A DNA stretch of 64,000 nt from Maribellus sp. YY47 (GTDB lineage: Bacteria > Bacteroidota > Bacteroidia > Bacteroidales > Prolixibacteraceae). This document shows positions 41,370 through 50,006 of the stretch, piece by piece. The stretch spans positions 160,199-224,198 of the forward strand of contig NZ_JALGYW010000006.1 of the NCBI RefSeq assembly GCF_023111095.1, read 5' to 3'. Each line of letters opens with the position of its first letter. Positions within the stretch are counted from its first letter, which is position 1. The translations under genes and the position numbers were made by a program. Under the pieces are notes generated by a model, which did not search any database, had not been told where the DNA came from, and saw nothing but the letters and a program-made list of their open reading frames with translations.

Positions 41370-44300
41370 ATGCAAAACAAAGGTGCAATTTTAACTTTTG
41401 CAATTCTGTTGGCAGCTGTTAGTTTCTACCAGTTATCTTTTACCTGGAAGTCACAGCAAATCAAAAAAGCCGCTGTAGAATATGCACAAGGCGATCCTGA
41501 TAAGGAATTTCATTATCTGGATTCAATGGCCGGAGAAGTAGTGTATAACTTTTTCGGGCTGAAAAAATTTACTTACAAAGATGTTCGTGAGCTGGAGTTA
41601 AACCTGGGTCTTGACCTTAAGGGAGGTATGAACGTAACCCTTGAAGTAGAGGTGAAAGACATCATTCGTGCGATGGCAAACTATAGTACGGATGAAACTT
41701 TCGTTAAGGCTTTGGCCAAGGCCGATGAAAAGAAAACGAATTCACAGGAAGATTATGTGTCGCTTTTCGGAAAGGCTTTTGAAGAGATTGATCCGAATGC
41801 AAAACTGGCATCTATCTTCAATACGCTTGAATTGCGTGACCGTGTGAATTTCAGTTCAACCAATGCCGAAGTGCTTGACGTTATCCGCAAGGAAACCGAT
41901 GCCGCGATTGATAATGCATTCAACATTATCCGTACCCGTATCGACCGTTTTGGGGTAGCTCAACCCAACATTCAGCAGTTGCAAACCCGTGGCCGTATCC
42001 TGGTTGAACTTCCGGGAGTGAAAGACCAAAACCGTGTTCGTACGCTGCTGCAGGGAACCGCCAACCTGGAATTCTGGGAAACCTACGAAAACCAGGAAGT
42101 TTATCAGTATCTTCTGCTGGCTAACGAAAAAATTCGCGAGTTGGATGCCGTAAAGGTTGAACAAACCACTAACGAAGACGTAGCTGAAACTCCTGCTGCG
42201 GAAAAAGATACTACTGCCGCAAATGCATTGCTGGCAGAGATGCAGGACGAAAGTGCCGCAGATACTTCGGCTGCCGGAATCGATAACATGGCGAATTTTC
42301 AGAAACAATATCCGTTGTTTGCCGTGCTGAATCCAAGCACCGATCAAACCGGACAGTTATTCAAAGGTCCCGCTGTGGGTATTGCACAGGCGAAAGATAC
42401 TATGGCTGTAAATGCCTATCTGAATAATCCACAAATCAGAAGCCTTTTCCCACGAGACCTGAGATTTGCATGGACTGCAAAATCGATGGATCAGGCAGGT
42501 ACGCTGTATCGTCTGATTGCACTAAAAGTGACAACACGCGACGGACGTCCTCCGCTGGATGGCGAAGTAATTACCGATGCCCGTCAGGACTTCGATCAAA
42601 TGGGATCGAACCCGGAAGTTTCGATGCAGATGAACAGCGAAGGAGCTAAAATCTGGCAGCGTATGACCAAGGAAAACGTGGGTAAATCTATCGCTATTGT
42701 TCTTGACGGGTATGTACGCTCGTTCCCGACAGTTAACGGAGAAATCCCCGGCGGTCGTTCAAGCATCACCGGTTTGGAAAGTATTGAAGAAGCAAAAGAC
42801 TTGGCTAACGTGTTGAAATCGGGTAAAATGCCGGCTCCTGCACGTATTATCCAGGAAGATATCGTTGGTCCTTCACTGGGACAGGAAGCGATCAACAGTG
42901 GTTTGATCTCGTTTGTGATTGCTTTTGTTTTGGTACTGGTTTACATGTTGTTCTTCTATAGTAAAAATGCAGGTTTGGCAGCAAACATTGCACTGGTTGC
43001 CAACATGCTTTTCATTTTTGGTGTTCTGGCTTCACTGGGAGCCGTTCTTACATTACCCGGTATCGCCGGTATCGTACTTACTATCGGTATGTCGGTGGAT
43101 GCCAACGTACTGATTTACGAACGTGTGCAGGAAGAACTTCGTGCCGGTAAGGGCATTAAACTGGCAATTACCGACGGTTATAAAAACGCTTATTCTGCCA
43201 TTATCGACGGTCAGGTAACAACCTTGTTAACTGGTATCGTACTTTACCTGTTTGGTTCAGGTCCGATCAAAGGTTTTGCTACCACGCTGATCATTGGTAT
43301 CCTTACTTCGTTGTTCTCAGCTATCTTCATCACCCGTTTGATTTTCGAATGGCAATTGAAAAAAGGCGGACGCATTTTGTTTACATCTTCGATTACCGAC
43401 AACTGGTTGCGCAATACACATATTAAGTTCCTGGAAAAAAGAAAGATTGCCTACGTTATTTCGGGGGCATTGATTGTACTTTCGATTGGTTCGTTGGTGG
43501 TTCGCGGATTAAGTTATGGGATTGACTTTAAAGGAGGTAGAACCTATGTAGTTCGTTTCGATCAGGATGTGAAAGTTTCTGATGTACAGAACGCTTTGGC
43601 CGTTGTGTTTGATGGTGCGCCTGAAGTTAAAACTTATGGCGAGTCAAACCAGGTAAGAATTACCACAGACTATAAAATTGAAGATAATAGCGAAAACATC
43701 GACAATGAGGTAGAGGCTTTGTTGATGAAAGGACTGAAAGATGGAGGATTACTTGACCAGGGAGTAACGCTGGAGCAATTTACCGATAATTACCAGCAGA
43801 GTTCACAAAAAGTGGGACCAACCATTTCTGATGATATCCGTAAAGAGTCGGCCATTGCCATTGGTTTCTCCCTGCTTATCATCTTCCTGTATATTCTGGC
43901 TCGTTTCCGGAACTGGCAGTACGGTCTTGGTGCTGTTGCTGCTTTGGCACACGACTCACTGATTGTATTGGGTATTTTCTCTTTGCTCGCCGGTGCACTT
44001 CCATTTTCACTGGAAATTGACCAGGCTTTCATTGCAGCTATTTTGACGGTGTTGGGATACTCGATCAACGATACTGTGGTTGTTTTCGACCGTATCCGTG
44101 AAGTGATGGGGTTACATCCGAAACGTCGTTCGGAAGAAAACATGGACGAAGCGATGAACAGTACACTGCGTCGTACATTCAGTACTTCGTTGTCAACTTT
44201 CGTTGTTTTGCTGGCGATCTTCCTCTTTGGCGGCGCCACCATTCAGGGCTTTACTTTTGCCTTATTGATTGGTGTGGTTGTTGGTACCTATTCATCAATT

Positions 44301-44372
44301 TTTATTGCAACACCTATTGCTTACGATACACGTAACCGGGTGAATAAAGTAATTGAAAAGAGAAATAAATAG
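41370..44372 (+). CDS. secDF: Protein translocase subunit SecDF (fused)
   Basis: SecDF uses the proton gradient to pull preproteins across the inner membrane from the Sec channel. This 1000-residue protein joins SecD and SecF. The SecD half has a first helix (about 5-25), a large periplasmic P1 domain and five helices. LGLDLKGGMNVTLEVEV marks the P1 start and GIVLTIGMSVDANVLIYERV is the conserved TM4 motif. The SecF half starts at about 680 with SYGIDFKGGRTYVVRF and ends in LTVLGYSINDTVVVFDRIR. A low-complexity Ala/Glu insert (about 270-305) is unusual but typical of this group. The gene is followed by a terminator, then tatA. Confidence 0.97.
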   Translation: MQNKGAILTFAILLAAVSFYQLSFTWKSQQIKKAAVEYAQGDPDKEFHYLDSMAGEVVYNFFGLKKFTYKDVRELELNLGLDLKGGMNVTLEVEVKDIIRAMANYSTDETFVKALAKADEKKTNSQEDYVSLFGKAFEEIDPNAKLASIFNTLELRDRVNFSSTNAEVLDVIRKETDAAIDNAFNIIRTRIDRFGVAQPNIQQLQTRGRILVELPGVKDQNRVRTLLQGTANLEFWETYENQEVYQYLLLANEKIRELDAVKVEQTTNEDVAETPAAEKDTTAANALLAEMQDESAADTSAAGIDNMANFQKQYPLFAVLNPSTDQTGQLFKGPAVGIAQAKDTMAVNAYLNNPQIRSLFPRDLRFAWTAKSMDQAGTLYRLIALKVTTRDGRPPLDGEVITDARQDFDQMGSNPEVSMQMNSEGAKIWQRMTKENVGKSIAIVLDGYVRSFPTVNGEIPGGRSSITGLESIEEAKDLANVLKSGKMPAPARIIQEDIVGPSLGQEAINSGLISFVIAFVLVLVYMLFFYSKNAGLAANIALVANMLFIFGVLASLGAVLTLPGIAGIVLTIGMSVDANVLIYERVQEELRAGKGIKLAITDGYKNAYSAIIDGQVTTLLTGIVLYLFGSGPIKGFATTLIIGILTSLFSAIFITRLIFEWQLKKGGRILFTSSITDNWLRNTHIKFLEKRKIAYVISGALIVLSIGSLVVRGLSYGIDFKGGRTYVVRFDQDVKVSDVQNALAVVFDGAPEVKTYGESNQVRITTDYKIEDNSENIDNEVEALLMKGLKDGGLLDQGVTLEQFTDNYQQSSQKVGPTISDDIRKESAIAIGFSLLIIFLYILARFRNWQYGLGAVAALAHDSLIVLGIFSLLAGALPFSLEIDQAFIAAILTVLGYSINDTVVVFDRIREVMGLHPKRRSEENMDEAMNSTLRRTFSTSLSTFVVLLAIFLFGGATIQGFTFALLIGVVVGTYSSIFIATPIAYDTRNRVNKVIEKRNK

Positions 44373-44399
44373 TTTGATCCACTAAGACTAAATATAATT

Positions 44400-44456
44400 G
44401 CCGGAAGTTGGAAACGGGCAGGTGTTTTTCTGTCATCTTCAACTTCCGGCTTTTTT
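44400..44456 (+). terminator. Terminator after secDF
   Basis: GCCGGAAGTTG (44400-44410) pairs perfectly with CAACTTCCGGC (44440-44450) over a long loop, followed by six T. Confidence 0.85.
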
Positions 44457-44463
44457 CTTTTTG

Positions 44464-44471
44464 TATATTTG
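44464..44471 (+). promoter_or_regulatory. Promoter -7 box of tatA
   Basis: TATATTTG at 44464-44471 matches TAnnTTTG, 18 bases before the tatA start. Confidence 0.4.
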
Positions 44472-44489
44472 TGAACTAAATTTAGAAGA

Positions 44490-44756
44490 ATGAGTTGTCT
44501 TTTATTCATAAGCGGCGGAGAGTTGGTTCTGGTAATGTTGTTAGCTTTGCTGTTTTTCGGTTCGAAAGCTATTCCTGACATTGCTAAAACACTTGGAAAA
44601 GGTATGCGTGAGTTCAAAAAAGCCACCAACGAAATTAAACGCGAGCTGGAAGCCAACACCTCTGATATAAAAAAGGACATCAACGATGTCACTTCAACGG
44701 TAACGAAAGAAACCTCTGAGATAAAAAAAGGAATTACTGATAATTTCCAGGATTAA
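44490..44756 (+). CDS. tatA: Sec-independent protein translocase TatA
   Basis: TatA forms the pore or membrane-thinning assembly of the twin-arginine system for folded proteins. The 88 residues contain one membrane helix (about 9-24, GGELVLVMLLALLFFG). The conserved FG hinge follows, then an amphipathic helix (SKAIPDIAKTLGKGMREFKK) and a charged Lys/Asp tail. It is between secDF and the calcium antiporter gene. The partner tatC is 12 kb away in the window. No TatB is seen, which fits Bacteroidota Tat systems made from TatA and TatC. Confidence 0.93.
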   Translation: MSCLLFISGGELVLVMLLALLFFGSKAIPDIAKTLGKGMREFKKATNEIKRELEANTSDIKKDINDVTSTVTKETSEIKKGITDNFQD

Positions 44757-44777
44757 TCACATTCAAAATACACCTCC

Positions 44778-45812
44778 TTGGCAATAGCCTTTTATATCTT
44801 TTTGTTGCTGCTGAGCTTTGTTTTGCTGGCGCGAATTGTGGATTTGTTTTTTATCGCATCGCTCGATAAAATATCCAGAGATCTTCGTATGTCAAGCGAT
44901 GCAGCCGGTGCAACTTTGATGGCAGTGGGGTCGAGTGCTCCCGAGCTTTTTGTGGCCCTGTTTGCTGTACTAAAACCTGGCGAACACCAGGTAATTGGTA
45001 TTGGCAGCATAGTAGGAAGTGCCATTTTTAATCTTCTGGTAATTGTAGGTGCAGCTGCTTTGGTAAAAAGCACGAAACTGAACTGGAAACCGATGTTTCG
45101 CGATATACTTTTCTATACGCTTACGGTTATATTATTGGTTGTTTTTATTTGGGACGGCCATTTTTCGCTGCTCGAAGCCATTGCTTTTTTGGGATTGTAT
45201 GTGATTTATGTGATAGCTGTTATCTACTGGCACCGCATTATGCCGTATAACGATGTGGAATTCGAAGAAGGAGTTGAAGATGCACACGGGGAGCACAACA
45301 AGATCACTCGTCCGTTGGACCAGTTTTTGAAATTTATTTTCCCCAGGGTAGAACGGTATTATCTCGTTTTCTTTTTCTCGATTTTATTGATTGCAGCACT
45401 TAGTTATGTGCTGGTAGAAGTAGCGGTGAAAACAGCCCATTTGATGAATATTCCCGAAGCGATAATCGCGTTGACGGTGTTAGCGGTTGGTACGTCTATC
45501 CCCGATTTATTTTCGTCGATTATTGTCGCGAAACAGGGCAGAGGAGATATGGCCGTCAGCAATGCCGTAGGTTCAAATATTTTTGATATACTGGTAGGTC
45601 TTGGTCTCCCGTTCCTGATCGTCATGTTGCTTTCGGGCGGGACCATTGATGCAGGCGGCGATCTTGTAAACTCTGTATTGATTTTATTCGGCTCAGTGAT
45701 TTTGCTGATCGGACTTTTGCTTGTTCGGCGTTGGAAAGTTGGAAAATTCACCGGGTTTGTTTTGGTTGCGGCATATTTAGCTTATGTCATCTACGAGATT
45801 ATGAAACTGTAA
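44778..45812 (+). CDS. Sodium/calcium antiporter, CaCA superfamily
   Basis: This is a 344-residue inner-membrane antiporter that exports calcium in exchange for sodium or protons. It has two inverted repeats of five helices. The alpha-1 motif includes [13 protein letters not shown] and [12 protein letters not shown]; the alpha-2 motif has [15 protein letters not shown] and [13 protein letters not shown]. The two acidic residues in these motifs coordinate the ions. The start is a TTG at 44778; the next ATG ([10 protein letters not shown]) would remove the first helix, so the TTG start is preferred. It follows tatA by 21 bases and precedes lolD by 10, so the three may be cotranscribed. Family membership is sure; ion specificity is not. 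Confidence 0.93.
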   Translation: MAIAFYIFLLLLSFVLLARIVDLFFIASLDKISRDLRMSSDAAGATLMAVGSSAPELFVALFAVLKPGEHQVIGIGSIVGSAIFNLLVIVGAAALVKSTKLNWKPMFRDILFYTLTVILLVVFIWDGHFSLLEAIAFLGLYVIYVIAVIYWHRIMPYNDVEFEEGVEDAHGEHNKITRPLDQFLKFIFPRVERYYLVFFFSILLIAALSYVLVEVAVKTAHLMNIPEAIIALTVLAVGTSIPDLFSSIIVAKQGRGDMAVSNAVGSNIFDILVGLGLPFLIVMLLSGGTIDAGGDLVNSVLILFGSVILLIGLLLVRRWKVGKFTGFVLVAAYLAYVIYEIMKL

Positions 45813-45822
45813 ATTTGCTGTT

Positions 45823-46473
45823 TTGATAAGAGCTCAGAATATACATAAATCGTTTGGAAACCTGAAAGTATTGAAGGGCATTGACCTGGAAATACCTCAG
45901 AAGAAAATCTATTCGATAGTGGGAGCCAGCGGGGCAGGCAAAACTACCTTGTTACAGATATTGGGCACATTGAGCAGGCCCGACGAGGGTGAAGTTTATT
46001 TCGGTGAGAAGAAAATTTCTGCTCTGTCCGAAAAACAACTAGCTGCCTTTCGGAACAAGGAAATCGGTTTTGTTTTTCAGTTTCATCATTTATTGCCCGA
46101 GTTTACCGCACTCGAAAATGTTTGTATCCCGGCTTTTATTGCCAAAACGGCCAAAACAAAGGCAGAAGCTAAAGCCAAAGAATTGCTTGATTTTTTGGGG
46201 CTTACCGAAAGAATGGAGCACAAGCCTTCCGAGCTGTCAGGTGGCGAGAAGCAGCGGGTGGCTATGGCACGGGCGCTGATTAACGATCCTTCCGTAATTA
46301 TGGCCGATGAACCTTCGGGTAATCTCGATTCGAGCAACCGTGACGAGTTGCACGATTTGTTGTTTAAATTACGCGACGAACTCGGCCAGACCTTCATCAT
46401 TGTAACCCACGACGATCATTTTGCAGAACGTTCCGATCGCATCATTCATATCAAAGACGGAGTGATTGAATAA
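45823..46473 (+). CDS. lolD: Lipoprotein-releasing system ATPase LolD-like
   Basis: This is a 216-residue ABC ATPase of the LolD/MacB class. Walker A is GASGAGKTT, the Q-loop is [12 protein letters not shown], the signature is LSGGEKQR, and Walker B is [13 protein letters not shown]. The sequence [16 protein letters not shown] is typical of LolD, which drives release of lipoproteins from the inner membrane by LolC/E. The start is a TTG at 45823; no ATG precedes Walker A. No LolC or LolE lies in the window, so the partner permease must be elsewhere, as in many Bacteroidota. It overlaps the start region of the next gene. Confidence 0.85.
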   Translation: MIRAQNIHKSFGNLKVLKGIDLEIPQKKIYSIVGASGAGKTTLLQILGTLSRPDEGEVYFGEKKISALSEKQLAAFRNKEIGFVFQFHHLLPEFTALENVCIPAFIAKTAKTKAEAKAKELLDFLGLTERMEHKPSELSGGEKQRVAMARALINDPSVIMADEPSGNLDSSNRDELHDLLFKLRDELGQTFIIVTHDDHFAERSDRIIHIKDGVIE

Positions 46474-46477
46474 AACC

Positions 46478-47242
46478 ATGGATTTTGATACGTTAAAAGC
46501 CTTTTTGGACGAAAAGGTGGAGAAATTCTATCGCCCCGAATTTATCGAATCCGATCCGATCCAGGTTCCACACAGGTTTTCAAAAAAAGAAGATATTGAA
46601 ATTGCCGGGTTTCTGGCTGCTACCATTGCCTGGGGTAACCGGGCGGCTATCATAAAAAATGCCTTGCATTTAATGCAACTGCTGGATGAAGAACCACACA
46701 GTTTTGTCCTGAATGCGTCTTCGGGTGAGCTAAAGCGGCTGAAAAAATTTGTACACCGCACCTTCAACGGCGACGATTGTATTTATTTCATTCAGTCTCT
46801 GCGAAATATATACGCCAATCATGGTGGGCTTCAAAAAGTATTTGAAGATGGCTTTTTAGGTGATCAAACGGTTTGGGCTTCACTGGCACATTTTCACAGG
46901 GTGTTTTTTGAACTGAAAGGTGAACGCACGCAAAAGCATGTATCGAATGTAACAAAAGGAGCATCGGCCAAGCGCTTGAACATGTTTTTGCGATGGATGG
47001 TGCGGGAAGATAAAGCCAAAGTTGACTTCGCGCTGTGGAAAGGAATTCCGGCTTCGGCACTTATGTTGCCTTTGGATGTTCACACCGGGAATGTAGGACG
47101 AAAATTAGGCTTGCTCGAACGTAAATCAAGCGACTGGAAAGCGGTGGAGGAGATCACTGCAAATCTGCGTCGTTTCGACCCTGATGATCCCATAAAATAC
47201 GACTTTGCCTTATTTGGGCTGGGTGTATTTGAAAAGTTTTGA
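46478..47242 (+). CDS. TIGR02757 family protein (DUF2400)
   Basis: This protein has 254 residues from the ATG at 46478; a TTG four codons upstream overlaps the lolD end. It is a protein of unknown function found mainly in Bacteroidota and some other phyla. Recognisable segments are FYRPEFIESDPIQVPHRF, EIAGFLAATIAWGNRAAII and, near the end, LMLPLDVHTGNVGRKLGLL followed by LRRFDPDDPIKYDFALFGLG. The last part recalls the C-terminal end of helix-hairpin-helix-GPD DNA glycosylases, where an Asp of the type PLDVH lies in the active site. A DNA repair role is therefore an inference only. The gene sits directly after lolD. Confidence 0.85.
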   Translation: MDFDTLKAFLDEKVEKFYRPEFIESDPIQVPHRFSKKEDIEIAGFLAATIAWGNRAAIIKNALHLMQLLDEEPHSFVLNASSGELKRLKKFVHRTFNGDDCIYFIQSLRNIYANHGGLQKVFEDGFLGDQTVWASLAHFHRVFFELKGERTQKHVSNVTKGASAKRLNMFLRWMVREDKAKVDFALWKGIPASALMLPLDVHTGNVGRKLGLLERKSSDWKAVEEITANLRRFDPDDPIKYDFALFGLGVFEKF

Positions 47243-47254
47243 TTTCATAACCCG

Positions 47255-47329
47255 TTACACAAAGAACCTCGAAGAATGCACAAAGAATCTCTGAGGATCT
47301 TTGAGTTAACTCTGTGAAACTTTGTGTAA
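47255..47329. repeat. Inverted repeat with CACAAAG units
   Basis: TTACACAAAG at 47255-47264 is the exact reverse complement of CTTTGTGTAA at 47320-47329. Further CAAAG/CTTTG units lie inside (CACAAAG at about 47280, ATCTTTGAG at about 47298). It looks like a variant of the CGCAAAG elements at 18361 and separates TIGR02757 from the GxxExxY gene. Confidence 0.55.
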
Positions 47330-47359
47330 ATTAATAGCTCAATCCAAAGCACATTAAAA

Positions 47360-47731
47360 ATGACAGAGAATGAAATTTCTAACCTCGTAATCGGAAAGGC
47401 CATCGAAATTCACAAAGCACTTGGACCCGGCTTGCTGGAATCTGCCTATAAAGAATGCCTGTTTTACGAATTGACTGCGGCGGGTTTAAAAGTGGAAAAA
47501 GAGAAGCCTGTGCCAATTATTTACAAGGAAATCAAACTTGACCATGGTTACAGAATTGACCTACTGGTAGAAAACAAAGTGGTAGTGGAATTAAAAACCG
47601 TAGAAACTTTTACAGATGTACATTTTGCCCAAGTTTTGACCTATTTGAAAATTGGAAACTTCCACTTAGGTTTGCTGCTTAATTTTAATGTGCTTCGATT
47701 AAAAGATGGTATCAAACGTTTTATAAGGTAA
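47360..47731 (+). CDS. GxxExxY protein (PD-(D/E)XK nuclease-like)
   Basis: This is a 123-residue member of the GxxExxY family, named from the segment GLLESAY (residues about 25-31). The C-terminal half has the PD-(D/E)XK nuclease core: YRIDLLVENKVVVELKT, with Asp, Glu and Lys in the right order, then FAQVLTYLKIG. The family is abundant and patchy in Bacteroidota, often next to repeats or in intergenic spots, and its role is not known. Here it sits between a repeat element and trmN6, and its stop overlaps the trmN6 start by one base. Codon use looks ordinary. Confidence 0.88.
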   Translation: MTENEISNLVIGKAIEIHKALGPGLLESAYKECLFYELTAAGLKVEKEKPVPIIYKEIKLDHGYRIDLLVENKVVVELKTVETFTDVHFAQVLTYLKIGNFHLGLLLNFNVLRLKDGIKRFIR

Positions 47732-48444
47732 TGGGCAGAAACAACTATTTTCAATTTAAACAGTTTAAGATTCTTCAGGAAAAATCTGCTATGAAAGTGG
47801 GTGTCGACGGAGTCTTGTTAGGCGCCTGGGTTCAAGTAAATTCAGCAACGCAAATACTTGATGTGGGAACCGGAACCGGTTTGATTGCCCTGATGCTGGC
47901 TCAACGTTCTGACGCGCAAATTACTGCCATAGATATTGAAGAAAAAGCCGTTAGTGAGGCAACGATGAATGTAAATGCTTCAGTATGGAAAGATCGCATT
48001 GAAGTATGCCATGCTTCTTTGCAGGAATTTGCCAGATCTGATCGGCAGAAGTTTGATCTGATCGTATCCAATCCTCCCTTTTTTAGCCGCGCAACCCGTG
48101 CTGCCTTTGCCGAACGAACCATTGCCCGCCACAACGATTTCCTACCGTTTCCAGAGTTGATAAGCTGTTCTGCCCAACTACTGACGGAAAATGGAAGGAT
48201 CGCATTGATTTTGCCGTTTGAAGCCATGGACGAAATCCGGAAAGTGGCCACTAATAATGAGCTGTGGTTACAGCGCAAAACCGATATTTTCCCCAAAACA
48301 GGTAAAAAAGCAAACCGTGTATTACTGGAGTGGGGAATGAAAGAAACTGTCCTCAACGAAGACAGTTTGACGATATATGATGCTGATGGTTCTTTTACAA
48401 AAGAATATGTAACGCTGACACGAGACTTTTATCTGAAATTTTAG
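47731..48444 (+). CDS. trmN6: tRNA1(Val) (adenine37-N6)-methyltransferase (TrmN6/YfiC)
   Basis: This is a 237-residue class I methyltransferase that methylates N6 of adenine 37 in valine tRNA in E. coli. The N-terminus has FKILQEKSAMKVGVDGVLLG, characteristic of YfiC/TrmN6. SAM motif I is LDVGTGTGLIALMLA, and the target adenine-binding motif is SNPPFF. The Arg-rich segment ATRAAFAERTIARH after it is also typical. It overlaps the GxxExxY stop by one base and its 3' end overlaps the convergent flavodoxin gene by four bases. Confidence 0.9.
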   Translation: MGRNNYFQFKQFKILQEKSAMKVGVDGVLLGAWVQVNSATQILDVGTGTGLIALMLAQRSDAQITAIDIEEKAVSEATMNVNASVWKDRIEVCHASLQEFARSDRQKFDLIVSNPPFFSRATRAAFAERTIARHNDFLPFPELISCSAQLLTENGRIALILPFEAMDEIRKVATNNELWLQRKTDIFPKTGKKANRVLLEWGMKETVLNEDSLTIYDADGSFTKEYVTLTRDFYLKF

Positions 48445-48944
48445 GCCAGAAAAAGAAAGGGATTAAAGATTCGGTCCATGCGGTTCGAGAATTTCCGAAT
48501 AGCCTGTTTGTCCATTTTCGATGCACTGTGATCGATTTTGGCAACTTTCCGAACAATAAACTTTTCCAGGAAATTCATCTTTTCAAAATTAAATTCGCCA
48601 CCCAAACAAGCAGTAGCTTTGGCATGGTTGAGCAAATCTTCGGGATACGCATTCGAAAGATGAGTTTGAGCTTCCTCTCCCTCGTCCATGCAGCAAATAA
48701 AAAGGCCCAGTTCTTTTTCTTTCAGATCAGCGGCATGTTGTTTACAAAACGATTTGATGCGTTTTTGAATTTGTCCTGCGTGAATAGAACCTCCTACAAT
48801 GATCCGGTCAAAAGATGAAAGATCGGGCGCTTTCTCCTTTTTCAGGTTGCAAAGCACGACATCCTGCCCCAGCAATTGTTGTAATTCACGGGCTATTGTT
48901 TCAGTGCATCCATGTGTGGTGCAATAGGTGATTAAAGTTTTCAT
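48441..48944 (-). CDS. Flavodoxin-domain protein (HemG-like)
   Basis: This is a 167-residue flavodoxin-fold protein with FMN. The phosphate loop is TYCTTHGCTETIA, and the second loop segment IIVGGSIHAGQIQ resembles the HemG/YihB type of menaquinone-dependent protoporphyrinogen oxidase. A further match is the cysteine-containing segment FICCMDEG. It may transfer electrons to quinone or oxidise a porphyrinogen, but a flavodoxin of another kind is also possible. The end overlaps that of trmN6 by four bases. No heme gene is nearby. Confidence 0.75.
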   Translation of the reverse strand: MKTLITYCTTHGCTETIARELQQLLGQDVVLCNLKKEKAPDLSSFDRIIVGGSIHAGQIQKRIKSFCKQHAADLKEKELGLFICCMDEGEEAQTHLSNAYPEDLLNHAKATACLGGEFNFEKMNFLEKFIVRKVAKIDHSASKMDKQAIRKFSNRMDRIFNPFLFLA

Positions 48945-49167
48945 ACTGTATCTTGTTTATTTTCAATGGTCCGACAACTGAAGGATGGAATTTACCTGTT
49001 TAACGTCACGAATTACAGCTATATGCTCATTTCGCTGGTAATTGTTTTGGCTTTTCCCCGATAAAGAATGTTAATGTGCTTTCAATAATTTCTATTTAAA
49101 ATTAGGCACTTATGGTAAACAATGGTGTTAAGAATCGGTTAATTGTCTGTAATTATCGGTCAAAATA

Positions 49168-49185
49168 AAATACTAAAAAGTATTT
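49168..49185. promoter_or_regulatory. Perfect palindrome upstream of the flavin reductase gene (possible operator)
   Basis: AAATACT (49168-49174) is followed by four A and then AGTATTT (49179-49185). It lies 14 bases before the TATTTTTG promoter box at 49200-49207, so it covers the place where the upstream promoter element should be. A regulator binding here would block or replace that contact. Confidence 0.4.
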
Positions 49186-49199
49186 AAATAAAAAAGTTC

Positions 49200-49207
49200 T
49201 ATTTTTG
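49200..49207 (+). promoter_or_regulatory. Promoter -7 box of the flavin reductase gene
   Basis: TATTTTTG matches TAnnTTTG and lies 23 bases before the start codon. No TTTG is found at the proper distance upstream. Confidence 0.5.
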
Positions 49208-49230
49208 CACAAAATATTAAGGATAACACC

Positions 49231-49911
49231 ATGACAATTGATATGAAACCAGAAATACAGATTGATGCGAATTATTACAAGATTGCTGAAATTCGTAGGT
49301 TAACCGAACACGCATTTATACTTTCAATGCCCCGAAGCCGTTTTAAATTTGTGCCCGGGCAGCATGTGTCGCTGTCTATTCCGGGCGATTATCAAAGCCG
49401 GGAATATTCCATTTACAGCTCGGAAGAAGGAACCCATCTGGAAGTGCTGGTAAAGGAAGTAGAGGGAGGTTATTTTTCACCCAAATTGTCGCATTTGAAG
49501 GAAGGCGATATGGTTGAAGTACATGGGCCGTTTGGTAAATTCGGATTGGACGAAAAGAACCTGAAAACGAACAAGCATGTTTTTATTGCCAGCGGAACCG
49601 GCATTGCGCCATTTCACAGTATGGTTCAAAGTAATCCAGGATTGGACTACCATTTGATTCACGGCGTTCGGTATGCTGACGAAGCTTACGAAAAAGAGGC
49701 TTACGAAGCAGATCGGTTTACGCTTTGCACGTCGCGTGACGACAGAGGAAATTTTAAAGGACGTTTGACCGAGTACCTTAAGAAAACGGATTTCGACAAA
49801 AACACTTCGTTTTATCTTTGCGGAAACAGCGATATGATTTTCGACTCGATGGAGATCCTAAGCGAGAAAGGATTTGGAAGAGAAAACATTAACGTAGAAG
49901 TTTACTTCTAA
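49231..49911 (+). CDS. Ferredoxin-NADP+ reductase-like flavoprotein
   Basis: This is a 226-residue FAD oxidoreductase. The FAD domain has PGQHVSLSIPGDYQSREYSI, with the Arg-x-Tyr-Ser flavin contact. The NAD(P) domain has IASGTGIAPFHSM and the C-terminal YLCGNSDMIFD. It probably moves electrons between NAD(P)H and a ferredoxin or flavodoxin. A flavodoxin-domain gene lies just upstream on the other strand, sharing the intergenic region, so the two could be partners, but this is not shown. The gene is monocistronic, with a palindromic operator-like sequence in front and a terminator behind. Confidence 0.85.
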   Translation: MTIDMKPEIQIDANYYKIAEIRRLTEHAFILSMPRSRFKFVPGQHVSLSIPGDYQSREYSIYSSEEGTHLEVLVKEVEGGYFSPKLSHLKEGDMVEVHGPFGKFGLDEKNLKTNKHVFIASGTGIAPFHSMVQSNPGLDYHLIHGVRYADEAYEKEAYEADRFTLCTSRDDRGNFKGRLTEYLKKTDFDKNTSFYLCGNSDMIFDSMEILSEKGFGRENINVEVYF

Positions 49912-49956
49912 ACCGATGATATCTTTTACTGCTTGAAGCAGTTGTTGAGAAAGTTG

Positions 49957-50004
49957 AGAATGCCATCTCTCTGATTGATCAGAAGGGGTGGCATTCTTGC
50001 TTTT
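49957..50004 (+). terminator. Terminator between the flavin reductase gene and upp
   Basis: AGAATGCCA (49957-49965) pairs with TGGCATTCT (49989-49997), with inner stem CTG/CAG, and a short T-rich tail follows. It could end either of the two convergent genes. Confidence 0.75.
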
Positions 50005-50006
50005 GA

